Below, piece by piece: positions 14,914-24,248 of a DNA stretch of 56,514 nt; the first letter of the stretch is position 1, and every line of letters begins with the position of its first letter. The position numbers and the translations under genes are program-made. Location: contig AAZW01000032.1 of assembly GCA_000169995.1 (NCBI GenBank), forward strand, positions 1 through 56,514. Direction: 5' to 3'. Under the pieces are notes generated by a model that worked only from the letters and a program-made list of their open reading frames with translations, ran no database searches and was not told the origin of the DNA. The stretch is from Vibrionales bacterium SWAT-3 (GTDB lineage: Bacteria; Pseudomonadota; Gammaproteobacteria; Enterobacterales; Vibrionaceae).

Positions 14914-16887
14914 TCAAACATCACTTGAGAACACAAATTGCCCTTTCCCTTGGTGTTTCGCGTGATACATGGCTTCATCGGCTATCTTGAGAATCGCATC
15001 GATGTCATGCTCAGAGTTATCGACTAAGTGGATACCCAAACTAGCCCCAACATTGAGAGAGCGCTGTTTGTGATGCACTGTTTGTCCAATAAGTGTTAAT
15101 AAGCGCTCAGCGAGCTTCGCTAACATGACTTTGTTTGTCTGTTTAATAATAAGAACAAATTCATCTCCCGACAAACGCGCGACTAGATCTCCTGCTCTTA
15201 CTTGAGATAACAGCCTGTTTGATACTTCCTTAAGGATGGCATCACCTGCATCATGGCCGTAGTTGTCATTGACGTGTTTGAAACCATCTAGATCCAAATA
15301 GATAACAGCAAATTGTTGACTTGCGTAATTGCTTGAGGAAACAACTTCATCCATCACCTTATACAGTCGTGCTCTATTCGCTAAGCCTGTTAACGCGTCG
15401 TGATGTGCTAAGTGCTCAAGCCTTTCCATCTCTTTGACGTTAGATAGATCGGATAGCGTCAGCACCATATCAAACTCATCTTTCTCTTCGTCCGACGAAA
15501 CTAGGTTAACTTTGACAAACATTGGGACTAAGTCATCAGATGCACTTTTTTCCCACACTTCTCCTTGCCACTGCCCATAATTCTCTAATGAGCTACGAAT
15601 GGTTGGCATTAATGACGAGAACTGTTGCCATGAGAAGACTTCAAACGGTGTTTTGCCCACCAGCAAATCTGCATGATAGCCGAGGAGTTGAGTGACTGCG
15701 GGGTTAACCATAGTAATCAGATTCGATGAATTCAGTACGATCAACCCGTCTTTGCTGTTTTCGAATACACCGGCGGCAATACGCTGGCGACTCATCGCGA
15801 TTTCGATATCCGTTACATCTTGCACCGCATAAAGAATGCGGCCATGTTTTGACAACGAACGACTGCTTACTCGGAGCCAACGTTTGGATTGAAAAAGATT
15901 CGTAGTCTCTAACAGCTCATCGTTCAGTTCGATATTGCAGTCAATCACGCCTTGTAGGAAGCCTGTTTGTTTAGTCACTATCAAATCTTGGATTAATAAG
16001 TTTTCGAGAAATGACTCTGAACATTTGAAGATGTCGCGAGTGGCTGCATTCGCATGAACGATTAGTCCTTTTTCGTCGACGACGAGTAATGAGTGCTGAA
16101 CAGTTTCAATCACCTCATTCGCAAAGGACTTTTCTTCTTGAAGTTTGTCTAGCGTGAAATTGATTTGGTTGTCACGATGTTGCAGCCTTTCTTGCATGGT
16201 ATTAAAAGCACGAACGAGATCCCCTATCTCATCATGATTACTTGCAACGAGCTTAGGCTGGTCAGAACGTCGCTCTACGAAGGCTTGCATTGCTTCGTTG
16301 AGTTCAAACATCGGTGCGATAATGAAGCGCTGAATCAATTTGACGAGTACGCCACCCAGAATCAAAAGAAACAGAAGATAGACAATAGCGGTCTTGAAGA
16401 TGTTGGTTAAGATCGTATTGAACGTTTCTTTTGATATCGTCACCCTCAAGTTTGCTATTACCGCGTCGTCTAAAGTGACCGGAACAAGCAAGAAGATGTA
16501 ACTTTCAGAGATAGCAAACTGATGATCAGCGATATCATAGAGCTCTTCGGCATTTGGCCTAGGTATTTTCTTATCGCTGGCTTGATAGCTGGCAAATAAC
16601 TGTTCGTTCACGTTATAGAGTTTAACTCGAACGATATCTTTATCTGCGACAAATGCAGAAAGGATCTCCTGAGCCGACGATTTATCCTCAAATAGTATCG
16701 CTGCTTGAAGGTTATAAGCGACACCTTGAGCCAGTACCTTAACTCTTTGGATGAGGCTCTCTTTTTCCCTTTCAAAAGTGACAGTGTAATTTACTGATTG
16801 GATGGTGACAAAGGTGACCACAATAAAGGTGATTATTGGCAATATCAGTTTGTTTTTTATCGACATATTGTTGATGAAAGACAGCAT
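14914..16887 (-). CDS. YfiN-like membrane diguanylate cyclase (CHASE8-HAMP-PAS-PAS-GGDEF)
   Basis: Domains in the 657-residue protein: TM1 (about 12-32); periplasmic CHASE8-like sensor (about 35-160, with NLQAAILFEDKSSAQEILSA); TM2 (164-186); HAMP (187-240); PAS (255-360); second PAS (365-485); GGDEF (490-655). The active loop reads SGDEF (573-577), a common active variant, and an inhibitory I-site RAGD lies at 564-567. CHASE8 plus HAMP is the arrangement of YfiN/TpbB, which the periplasmic YfiR represses. Its ATG overlaps the stop codon of the preceding YfiR-like gene (TAATG), indicating translational coupling. Confidence 0.93.
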   Translation of the reverse strand: MLSFINNMSIKNKLILPIITFIVVTFVTIQSVNYTVTFEREKESLIQRVKVLAQGVAYNLQAAILFEDKSSAQEILSAFVADKDIVRVKLYNVNEQLFASYQASDKKIPRPNAEELYDIADHQFAISESYIFLLVPVTLDDAVIANLRVTISKETFNTILTNIFKTAIVYLLFLLILGGVLVKLIQRFIIAPMFELNEAMQAFVERRSDQPKLVASNHDEIGDLVRAFNTMQERLQHRDNQINFTLDKLQEEKSFANEVIETVQHSLLVVDEKGLIVHANAATRDIFKCSESFLENLLIQDLIVTKQTGFLQGVIDCNIELNDELLETTNLFQSKRWLRVSSRSLSKHGRILYAVQDVTDIEIAMSRQRIAAGVFENSKDGLIVLNSSNLITMVNPAVTQLLGYHADLLVGKTPFEVFSWQQFSSLMPTIRSSLENYGQWQGEVWEKSASDDLVPMFVKVNLVSSDEEKDEFDMVLTLSDLSNVKEMERLEHLAHHDALTGLANRARLYKVMDEVVSSSNYASQQFAVIYLDLDGFKHVNDNYGHDAGDAILKEVSNRLLSQVRAGDLVARLSGDEFVLIIKQTNKVMLAKLAERLLTLIGQTVHHKQRSLNVGASLGIHLVDNSEHDIDAILKIADEAMYHAKHQGKGQFVFSSDV

Positions 16888-17408
16888 TATTTGTCCTCCA
16901 CAATAGCGATACGTAATAAGTTTGAGCCGATAACGTATTCACCTTGCTTGGCGTTAGCTAAGTTGATCTTTGGCTTAAGCTTATTATCTATATGTGTTAA
17001 CTCGATAACGCCTCCCATATCAGTAAAGTTGGGAATATCACTTATCGTTACAGTATGGGGTGAATGATCCTTGCGCGTGAACTGACTATTACTGTGTTCA
17101 GAAAAATAAGTGATATCACACAGAGACGTAATTGATTGTTGAACGTTAATGGCGAGTGAACGTATCGACCTCCCCGCTGTGATCTCTGTGAGTACTTGAC
17201 TTACTTTCTTGTCGCCAATAACACAAAAGTTGACGGTATCCTTTGTGCTTTCGTTGTTCCAACGAATGAAATTGGCAATTCGAAATAGATATACTGCTTT
17301 GACTTCATACAACTTGAAGCTAGCCGCAGACGTAGTCGTGGAAATCATGAGCAGCGCTAGTGTGAAGACATAGAGTGTAATTTGGCCCCTAACCCAATTA
17401 AAACTCAT
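16887..17408 (-). CDS. YfiR-family periplasmic protein
   Basis: The 173-residue precursor has a signal peptide ending near TTTSAA (about 28), then the YfiR/DUF4154 core: YEVKAVYLFRIANFIRW (34-50), VNFCVIGD, and the C-terminal INLANAKQGEYVIGSNLLRIA. Two cysteines (FCVIGD, LCDITYF) could form the redox-sensitive disulfide known in Pseudomonas YfiR. By analogy it binds the periplasmic domain of the downstream cyclase and holds it inactive. It overlaps the receptor gene before it by 11 bp and the cyclase after it by 1 bp. Confidence 0.9.
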   Translation of the reverse strand: MSFNWVRGQITLYVFTLALLMISTTTSAASFKLYEVKAVYLFRIANFIRWNNESTKDTVNFCVIGDKKVSQVLTEITAGRSIRSLAINVQQSITSLCDITYFSEHSNSQFTRKDHSPHTVTISDIPNFTDMGGVIELTHIDNKLKPKINLANAKQGEYVIGSNLLRIAIVEDK

Positions 17409-19461
17409 GAGAAACCCTCACATAAACCGACTCTTGGTTGACACTTTTTTGTGAGGTTCGCTCGGCTTGATAACCATTACTTTTACCAATATTTTCAACC
17501 ACAACTTCTATCAAAGGTGCCGCTGGCGATTTTTTCCATGCTAAACGAGCATCGAAGGTAATTTCATGTGGGTATGACTGCCATTCATATTGAGTGCCAT
17601 CTGCTGCAGTCCAGTAATCAGGGTAATTCACATTGATGTATTGACCGATGAGGTCAAATTGCCAGCTGTCGGTGATATTCCACATAATTTGTGCTGTAGC
17701 GAGATGTTCATTATCAATATCATAATACACGCTCGTCTGCGGACTGGATTTTGGATCATCGCCTTTTTTTTCACCTTCTAACGTTGCATAGGCATAACTT
17801 AGGTAACTGGTTAGGTCCTCAGAAAGTTGGTAGCTCGCCCCTAACTCTAAACCGTATGTTTTGGCTTTATAGTCATCAGATAGTGCACCAATATAAACAT
17901 GGCTTGCAGGGATGTCGGTCGAGTCATAACTGTGGAAACGAAGATTGTCGTGCTCACTGAGATAAATCGTGGCATCGAGTTCCAAGTTCGTATTATTCGA
18001 ATAGCGATAACCCATCTCGGCTGTCACGACATTCTCAATGTCTAGATCCGCATTGGACTTATAAACATCGAGGTAACTGTTGTTAGAATCAGCTGAATAA
18101 CTGTTGAAGTAGTATGTGGAGTTTGAATCCATATAAGATGGCGCAACAACCGCACGGCTGAGTCCTGCCCATACAGAATGACGTGGATTTACTTTATATA
18201 AACCTCGTACTTGAGGTGAGATCTCTGTTGATTCATTCTGGGTGAAATGTTCCACTTTCGCGCCGATGGTAATAGAAAGCGCTTGCGTCATTTGAATTTG
18301 AGATTGAACAAACGCATTGGCGATATAATCGTTCGCTGATTCGATGTTATAAGCACGACCGTAGTAATCAGGGTTATTCCAATCCACATCAGCAACTTGG
18401 CTTGATGAGAAATCGAGGTACATGTATCGGAGACCACCTCCGAGTGTTATTTGATGACTGGCTGATAATTGACTGATGTAGGTTGAATCAAAATCTATCG
18501 TCGAATAGCTTCCCGGGGCGTCCGGAGCATTGTCTTCGTTATACTCACCCCATAGGGAATAAGAGAGCGTAGAATTTTCATCGAAGTGACGAGAGTCGTT
18601 AAATTGAATGTAGGCAGATTGACTTTTGTTGTCGAAGTCGTTCGCTTGCGAACTAACAAACGCTCCCGTTTGGTCATATTGAACGCTATATAACTCTGAC
18701 TCATGAAAGCTCTTTTCACCACCAATGCGCAAGGACCAGTTTTCTTCGGCATTGTTCGGCTGAAACACCATGCCCGCGGTTTGTGCTTTCCACTTTTCAG
18801 ATTCGCCAACACGATACGGTGGCTCTTCGCGATACTTGTAGAATGCTCGAGCATTGACATTGTCGTTTAGGCTCAAGCCCTGACGGACACTAAACTCGTA
18901 ATTATCGGTATTAGAAGCGACACCAGACAGATAGGTTCCTTGCGTATCATTGGCAGACTTAGTAATGATGTTCACCACACCATTCACGGCATTGCCTCCC
19001 CAAATCGTACCTCCAGGTCCTTTTAGTACTTCGATTCGCTCGATATCAGCAAGCACATAGTCAACATCACTCCAATACGTTCCACCATAGACTGGGCTAA
19101 ATAGGCTTCTACCATCCATCATGACCAGCATTTTGTTATACAGGCCATCATGAAAGCCGCGTGTAGACACAAACCACGATGTTTCATTGAACTTAGTTAC
19201 TTTTAACCCAGGGACAAGCGCCAACACTTCCGCAATAGTTTTTGCGCCGCTACGCTGTATGCGTTCATTAGAAAGTACGTAGACAGAGGAAGGAATGTCG
19301 GTGAGTTTTTGCGTCACTTTTGATGCCGTTTCCATTTCGACATCTAACATAGATAACTCTTCAAGACTCATTGACATCAATTGATCTAGCGAGTTTTCTT
19401 GAGCAAATACAAAAACAGGCGTTGTTAATGCTAGTCCTAAGCAAACCTGGCGGGATATCAT
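17398..19461 (-). CDS. TonB-dependent receptor-like protein in YfiR-cyclase operon
   Basis: The 687-residue precursor begins at the ATG at 19461, which has AGGTGAG properly spaced. A longer TTG-type start at 19503 lacks one. The signal peptide ends near VFA-QEN. The mature start has the SLEELSMLDVEMETASK segment typical of this receptor subfamily. A plug domain (about 40-170: RIQRSGAKTIAEVLALVPGL, VLKGPGGTIWGGNAVNGVVNIIT) precedes a barrel ending in HEF. The ligand is unknown and there is no clear Fur box. As first gene of an operon with YfiR and a YfiN-like cyclase it may report a ligand rather than, or as well as, import it. Confidence 0.88.
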   Translation of the reverse strand: MISRQVCLGLALTTPVFVFAQENSLDQLMSMSLEELSMLDVEMETASKVTQKLTDIPSSVYVLSNERIQRSGAKTIAEVLALVPGLKVTKFNETSWFVSTRGFHDGLYNKMLVMMDGRSLFSPVYGGTYWSDVDYVLADIERIEVLKGPGGTIWGGNAVNGVVNIITKSANDTQGTYLSGVASNTDNYEFSVRQGLSLNDNVNARAFYKYREEPPYRVGESEKWKAQTAGMVFQPNNAEENWSLRIGGEKSFHESELYSVQYDQTGAFVSSQANDFDNKSQSAYIQFNDSRHFDENSTLSYSLWGEYNEDNAPDAPGSYSTIDFDSTYISQLSASHQITLGGGLRYMYLDFSSSQVADVDWNNPDYYGRAYNIESANDYIANAFVQSQIQMTQALSITIGAKVEHFTQNESTEISPQVRGLYKVNPRHSVWAGLSRAVVAPSYMDSNSTYYFNSYSADSNNSYLDVYKSNADLDIENVVTAEMGYRYSNNTNLELDATIYLSEHDNLRFHSYDSTDIPASHVYIGALSDDYKAKTYGLELGASYQLSEDLTSYLSYAYATLEGEKKGDDPKSSPQTSVYYDIDNEHLATAQIMWNITDSWQFDLIGQYINVNYPDYWTAADGTQYEWQSYPHEITFDARLAWKKSPAAPLIEVVVENIGKSNGYQAERTSQKSVNQESVYVRVSHEF

Positions 19462-19631
19462 GTGCTCACCTAATATACAAATAGATATTAATCCTTTAAT
19501 CAATAATTAAACTATATACGAAATGCTATACCGTTAATTTTTCGGTATCGAAAGTTTGAATTAGATCACGGTTTATTTATGGCATTTATAAGACCGTCAT
19601 TAGTAACTTTAACGTAAAGGATTAGCACCAC

Positions 19632-20375
19632 GTGACAACGAAGATTTTGCTTAATTGCGACATGGGAGAAAGTTTCGGCAACTGGAAGATGGGCGATGAT
19701 GAATCGGTCATGGAATGGGTTGATATGGCAAATATCGCCTGTGGCTTTCATGCGTCTGATCCCCACGTGATGTCAAAGACTATCAAACTGGCCCAGCACT
19801 ATCATACTCAAATTGGTGCTCATCCTGGTTATCAGGACCTCGTTGGGTTTGGTCGCAGGTCAATTCCTCACAGTATGGACGAAATCAGTGAACTCGTTTG
19901 CTATCAAGTCGGTGCATTACAAGCCCTGTGCCGTTATCACCATACAAGTGTCGGCTACGTGAAACCTCACGGTGCGCTTTATAACGATATGATGGCAAAT
20001 ACAGATGTATTTAATGCCGTCGCGCAAGCTGTGGCGGAATTTAATATCCCTCTTATGATCCTCTCTTCTTCTGACAACCAACAATATTTAGACATCGCTG
20101 ATGATCACGACTTACCCCTTTTGTTCGAAGCATTCGCTGATCGAGCATATTTAAACAATGGTCACCTTGCGCCACGTTCGCAAAAAGGCTCGGTGTATGT
20201 GAACCAAGACGATATCTACAACCAAGTGATGCAGATCGTTAACTACGGTTCAGTTACGACCATTGAAGGTGAAAGGCTACCCATCGAAGCTGACACCATC
20301 TGTGTTCATGGTGACAATCCTCAATCCATCGCACTCATTAGAAAAATCCGACAAGATCTCAACGCGTTTAATTGA
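19632..20375 (+). CDS. pxpA: 5-oxoprolinase subunit A (LamB/YcsF family)
   Basis: The 247-residue protein carries the family hallmark LLNCDMGESFG (6-16), IACGFHASDPHVM, VGYVKPHGALYNDMM and CVHGDNP. PxpABC hydrolyses 5-oxoproline to glutamate with ATP. The start is GTG at 19632 with AAAGGA 10 nt upstream. It is the first gene of pxpABC, divergent from the receptor operon. Confidence 0.94.
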   Translation: MTTKILLNCDMGESFGNWKMGDDESVMEWVDMANIACGFHASDPHVMSKTIKLAQHYHTQIGAHPGYQDLVGFGRRSIPHSMDEISELVCYQVGALQALCRYHHTSVGYVKPHGALYNDMMANTDVFNAVAQAVAEFNIPLMILSSSDNQQYLDIADDHDLPLLFEAFADRAYLNNGHLAPRSQKGSVYVNQDDIYNQVMQIVNYGSVTTIEGERLPIEADTICVHGDNPQSIALIRKIRQDLNAFN

Positions 20376-20428
20376 TAGCAGCGCAATGAATGCCCTCTGA
20401 TCCCTGCAAAAGAACAGAGGAAGCACTC

Positions 20429-21235
20429 ATGACGCATGAACATGGAAGTTGGAATAAAACGTATGGAAAGCAAATGACGAAAAACGAGATAAAATTTAAT
20501 ATCGAGCCTGTTGCTGAGTGCAGTGTGCTTGTGACGCTACAGCCACTAACCGCAGGTTCTAGTCGGAGCAATGCACAATATATGGCCCACTTTTCAGATG
20601 CTATTCGACAGAGCTTAGCCACAGTATTGATGAATGTCACTCCAGCGTACAACACAATATTAGTTGACTATCTGCCTTACCGAATTTCTGAAGAGCACTT
20701 TATTTCTCAACTCAAGTCGATATTGACAGAAGCAATGGCGACATTTTCAAATGAGAGTAACACTCGCAACATTATTGAATTACCAGCCTATTACTCAAAC
20801 GAAACAGCCCTTGATTTAGATAGATATCAGGCCAAAGGCTTATCGCTGGACGATATCATTCAATATCATACCTCTCAGATCTACAGTGTTAGCGCTATCG
20901 GATTCATTCCTGGATTTGCATTCATGTCAGATGTTGTTGAGCCGTTGGTATTACCTCGTCATTCCACTCCACGGTTAAGTGTGCCCAAAGGCAGTATCGG
21001 GATAGCAGACTCAAAAACTGCGGTTTACCCATCTGACTCACCAGGTGGCTGGAACATTATTGGTAACTGCCCTTTGTCATTGTTTGATCATAGCCAGCTC
21101 GACGGTAGCCAACAGCATGGTTCACATAATCTACAAGGACAACTCTCGTTACTCAATGTAGGTGACTCTGTGCGCTTTAAAGCAATTTCAAGGCAAGAAT
21201 TCATTGAAATTGGAGGAGATGTCGGTAATGGCTAA
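20429..21235 (+). CDS. pxpB: 5-oxoprolinase subunit B (KipI family)
   Basis: The 268-residue protein is chosen to start at ATG 20429 because GAGGA precedes it at good spacing. The frame is open back to 20390 and another ATG lies at 20474. The KipI/allophanate-hydrolase-type core is visible: YNTILVDY, YSVSAIGFIPGFAFM, RLSVPKGSIGIADSKTAVYPSDSPGGWNIIG. A small inverted repeat (CCTCTG 20394 / CAGAGG 20415) overlaps the ribosome-binding site and could damp translation. It overlaps pxpC by 8 bp. Confidence 0.92.
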   Translation: MTHEHGSWNKTYGKQMTKNEIKFNIEPVAECSVLVTLQPLTAGSSRSNAQYMAHFSDAIRQSLATVLMNVTPAYNTILVDYLPYRISEEHFISQLKSILTEAMATFSNESNTRNIIELPAYYSNETALDLDRYQAKGLSLDDIIQYHTSQIYSVSAIGFIPGFAFMSDVVEPLVLPRHSTPRLSVPKGSIGIADSKTAVYPSDSPGGWNIIGNCPLSLFDHSQLDGSQQHGSHNLQGQLSLLNVGDSVRFKAISRQEFIEIGGDVGNG

Positions 21236-22178
21236 ATCAATCAATAAGGCGACACTCACCGTTATTAAACCGGGACCTTTAAGTTTGATTCAAGATTTCG
21301 GACGTTTTGGCGTTTCTCATCTAGGTTTAACACAAGGTGGGCCCGTAGATGATTACTCCTACAGTTGGGCTAATCATTTATTAGCAAATCCTGTTAATCG
21401 AGCAGCTTTAGAAATCACGCTTGGCCAATGCACGCTAAAGGTTAATGACGATTGCGAGATGGCGATTTGCGGTGGTGATCTACAGGCGACTTTGGATGGA
21501 AAACCGCTGGCCAACTGGAGTACATTTCAAGCGTTTAAAGGGCAAGTGCTTTCGTTTGGTTTACCAAAGAATGGATTAAGAGCTTATCTCGCAATTAAAG
21601 GGGGCTTTGATGTTCCCGTCGTACTCAACAGTTGTGCAACAGTAACTCGTGAAAAAATAGGTGGATTAACTCAAGACGGTGAAGCGTGCCAAGTTGGGTA
21701 TCAATTAGGCTTCACTAAGCAAGCTCTCACCAAGCACTTTAAACCTATTAGTGTCACCTTCCGGTATACTCCTGATTACAATTTGCCTGTTAACTTAAGA
21801 GTCATTGAGAGCTATCAGAGCGAGCTATTCTCAGAGTCAGCCAAAGAGACATTTTATAGCTCGCCTTATGTCGTGGACCAAAACTCGAACCGTATGGGTT
21901 ATCGTCTTAGTGGTGAATCGGTTCACTCTCCAGATATCTCACTGTTATCCGAAGGCATTGCGCTGGGTGCGATCCAGGTACCACAAGATGGGCAACCTAT
22001 TGTTCTGCTTAATGATAGGCAGACAATTGGCGGTTATCCAAAGATCGGGTGTGTTGCAAGAATTGACTTGCCGCGTTTAGCGCAAGCAAAGCCTGGGCAT
22101 CAGATTTCATTTAGTAGGGGGGACCGGTTGGGTTTGCAAGATGTGTGGTGTCAGTGGGCACGATTCTTCGGTTATTGA
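21228..22178 (+). CDS. pxpC: 5-oxoprolinase subunit C (KipA family)
   Basis: The 316-residue protein has the KipA signature: VIKPGPLSLIQDFGRFG near the N-terminus, GGPVDDYSYSWAN, and NRMGYRLSGE (about 224-233), with QTIGGYPKIG near the end. The start ATG 21228 overlaps the pxpB stop (ATGGCTAA) and has GGAGG 10 nt upstream. An earlier ATG at 21219 is too close to that site. With PxpB it forms the catalytic complex that receives phosphorylated oxoproline from PxpA. Confidence 0.92.
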   Translation: MAKSINKATLTVIKPGPLSLIQDFGRFGVSHLGLTQGGPVDDYSYSWANHLLANPVNRAALEITLGQCTLKVNDDCEMAICGGDLQATLDGKPLANWSTFQAFKGQVLSFGLPKNGLRAYLAIKGGFDVPVVLNSCATVTREKIGGLTQDGEACQVGYQLGFTKQALTKHFKPISVTFRYTPDYNLPVNLRVIESYQSELFSESAKETFYSSPYVVDQNSNRMGYRLSGESVHSPDISLLSEGIALGAIQVPQDGQPIVLLNDRQTIGGYPKIGCVARIDLPRLAQAKPGHQISFSRGDRLGLQDVWCQWARFFGY

Positions 22179-22228
22179 TAATGAGCTTTCAGCCACCGTT
22201 CAGAGTGGTGATTGTCAAAGGATAAAAA

Positions 22229-22254
22229 AATCGGCTTACCTAAGTAAGCCGATT
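22229..22254. terminator. Terminator between pxpC and FAD oxidoreductase gene
   Basis: AATCGGCTTAC/GTAAGCCGATT forms a perfect 11-bp stem with loop CTAA. An A-run on its left gives the T-tract for the minus-strand gene. It serves both convergent units. Confidence 0.85.
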
Positions 22255-22261
22255 CTTCGTT

Positions 22262-23716
22262 TTAGTGGTGGTCTTGGCCTGAAACTTTCGCCAGTGCATT
22301 TGGGTATCCACGCTCTTGGGTCAACCCTATCGCTTTGTTTTCAATATCGTTTAACTTAAGTGACATTGTCACTGAATGTGTATCTTCAATCGAGTCAGAT
22401 TCGGGGATATTGAACCAGTGTTGAGCCACCTTTTGCGCTGCTTCTAATGTTGAAGACGCCTTTACTACCTCAAGCCTTGCATAACGCTCGCCGCAGAAAG
22501 AGACATCTGAAGCGCGTAGGCTTGGGTCGGTCCCCGGAATTTGCTGCGCTCCAAATAGAGGCTTACCACCAACTTGTGCAGAGCTAAAGCTTGGTATGAA
22601 CTGAGACATGTGGGTAATCGCCGCACGTGTTCTGAGTTCGAGCTGTTCTTCACTCCAACCAGATACAATCTTCTTGAGCAGTTTTGATGGTAACTGCGGT
22701 TGAGAAGAATCTGTCGAAGATGAAACTAACCCGCCTTCAAACAGCGTGATCCCTTCCGTCATACCGTGAAGCTGGAATACACCGTCTGCATATGGCGTTA
22801 ATTGGGCCATGCCTTGCGGTGTGCCTCTTGGGCCATGAAAGATAACCTCTGGCCACTCTTCCTTACATTCTTGAGAATATGGCCACTCTGTGACGTAAGC
22901 GGCTTTAAACTCAACGAGTCGCTGCTGCTTCGAACCAACAAAGTCATCCACGATGCCGGTTTCAAAGCCACTGGCGTTAATCAAATAATCAGTGGTTAGT
23001 TTACGGCTTTGGTTATCAATATCGGTATAAGTCAAAGACCAACCTTGCCCTGTTGATTGAACCGATTGTAAACGGCTGTTGGTCAGCACGGTGCAGTTAC
23101 TTTGTTGTCCCAAAGAGAGCTGAGCGGTCGCAGACAGTCGGAATACACTCCAACCGTACTCTTGAACCATAGCAACAGGATATTTAAGCGTGTCTAAGTC
23201 GGTATGCTTCGCAAAAGGAATGCACCACTCATCAAGTGATGTCGGTTTCAGTGGTTGTGTTTTCTTAGAAAGCGCGATGAGTTCTTCTTTGCTGTAGAGC
23301 TTATAGTATTCCTCTGGGTCACCAAGCACTTGGTTGCTTTCATCTTGCTTAACGAGTTCGATATAAGCGTCTTTAATTATCTTGAGGCGAGGAAGCAAGT
23401 CCAATGGCTCCCCACCATCGCTGTGTGGAACGGCTATGACGGTTGGACGAATATTGATCGTGTGAGGGAACAAACGGACGGTATCAATAGACTGAGTAAG
23501 TAACTGAAGACACTGCTTTACAGAAATATCTCGATACAAATTGCCGCCAGCGTGTAGGTGGCAAATCGGTGGACCATTAACCAAACTCGGTCCTTTTTCT
23601 AAGATCGTGACCTTAAAACCCAACTCACTAAAGTGCATAGCGCTTGTTGTTCCGGCTATACCACCGCCAACAATGGCAATAGAAGCTTGATTTGTATCCG
23701 TTTTGTTGTGGTTCAT
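22262..23716 (-). CDS. FAD-dependent oxidoreductase (DAO-like)
   Basis: The 484-residue protein starts at ATG 23716. The frame continues to a TTG at 23791, but the Rossmann motif GGGIAG (17-22) then sits at the usual distance from the N-terminus. The dinucleotide fold ends with ILEKG. A second nucleotide-contact segment LINASGFETG and the C-terminal GTDPSLRASDVSFCGERYA are consistent with the D-amino-acid-oxidase-like superfamily. No signal peptide or membrane segment is seen. The substrate is unknown. It faces pxpABC, and a link to amino-acid recycling is only a guess. Confidence 0.8.
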   Translation of the reverse strand: MNHNKTDTNQASIAIVGGGIAGTTSAMHFSELGFKVTILEKGPSLVNGPPICHLHAGGNLYRDISVKQCLQLLTQSIDTVRLFPHTINIRPTVIAVPHSDGGEPLDLLPRLKIIKDAYIELVKQDESNQVLGDPEEYYKLYSKEELIALSKKTQPLKPTSLDEWCIPFAKHTDLDTLKYPVAMVQEYGWSVFRLSATAQLSLGQQSNCTVLTNSRLQSVQSTGQGWSLTYTDIDNQSRKLTTDYLINASGFETGIVDDFVGSKQQRLVEFKAAYVTEWPYSQECKEEWPEVIFHGPRGTPQGMAQLTPYADGVFQLHGMTEGITLFEGGLVSSSTDSSQPQLPSKLLKKIVSGWSEEQLELRTRAAITHMSQFIPSFSSAQVGGKPLFGAQQIPGTDPSLRASDVSFCGERYARLEVVKASSTLEAAQKVAQHWFNIPESDSIEDTHSVTMSLKLNDIENKAIGLTQERGYPNALAKVSGQDHH

Positions 23717-24248
23717 CGTGTTCTGTAGAATAAGATTAACTGCCACTATTCTACTTTTGTTCGACGATGAATTAAAACACATTTTTATCAAGGTCTTAGC
23801 TTGGTGGTTAGTTGAACTTATGTAAAAAACTTAAATAATCTCTTGACTCAATAACTCCCAATACTGTTTTCGAGGTTATTCTAACAGTCAAATTTGTCCT
23901 AAGTGACGCCACATAAAGGCTGTCTCAGTACTTGTAAAACAAAGATGTTAACTTATCCCTAAAGTTATCCACCGTTTTTGTGGATAACTGTTGATAACGT
24001 TCTCGCTAAGTTGCGCAAACCCTTTGTTTACAGGGACTAACCTCTGTTTATTAAATCGACATAAATACACATTAGGCTTCATTTTATGCTAACAAATGTC
24101 GATTTTAAGGCACTCAATCCCTGATTTATGCCTATTGCTGGTTAAATAAAAAGCGGCCTAACTGTGGCTTCTATCCTTGGCTAGTGCTTTGGTATAAAAA
24201 TTCACAATCAGACCGCTTCAACAATCTATTTAAGGTTTTCTATCTTAA
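23717..24248. other. Non-coding region with DnaA-box cluster and long inverted repeat
   Basis: No gene is seen in 532 bp. It contains four DnaA-box-like 9-mers in 45 bp (23953-23997), a 10-bp inverted repeat AAATCGACAT/ATGTCGATTT (24053-24062 and 24096-24105, 33-nt loop), and AT-rich sequence around them. The left end should hold the promoter of the FAD oxidoreductase gene. The right end contains the 3' end of the ybbP-like transcription unit. Confidence 0.7.
23953..23997. promoter_or_regulatory. Cluster of four DnaA-box-like sites
   Basis: Sites are TTATCCCTA (23953, 7 of 9), TTATCCACC (23965, 8 of 9), TGTGGATAA (23979, perfect TTATCCACA on the minus strand) and TGTTGATAA (23989, 8 of 9 on the minus strand). 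The two central boxes face each other, forming the dyad AGTTATCCAC/GTGGATAACT. A DnaA-binding locus (titration, reactivation or regulation) is inferred. Confidence 0.6.

Noticed and set aside
23953..23997. crtS or a second replication origin
   Set aside because: No RctB-type repeats, no replication genes adjacent, and the neighbours differ from what I recall around crtS; only a DnaA-binding locus is supportable.
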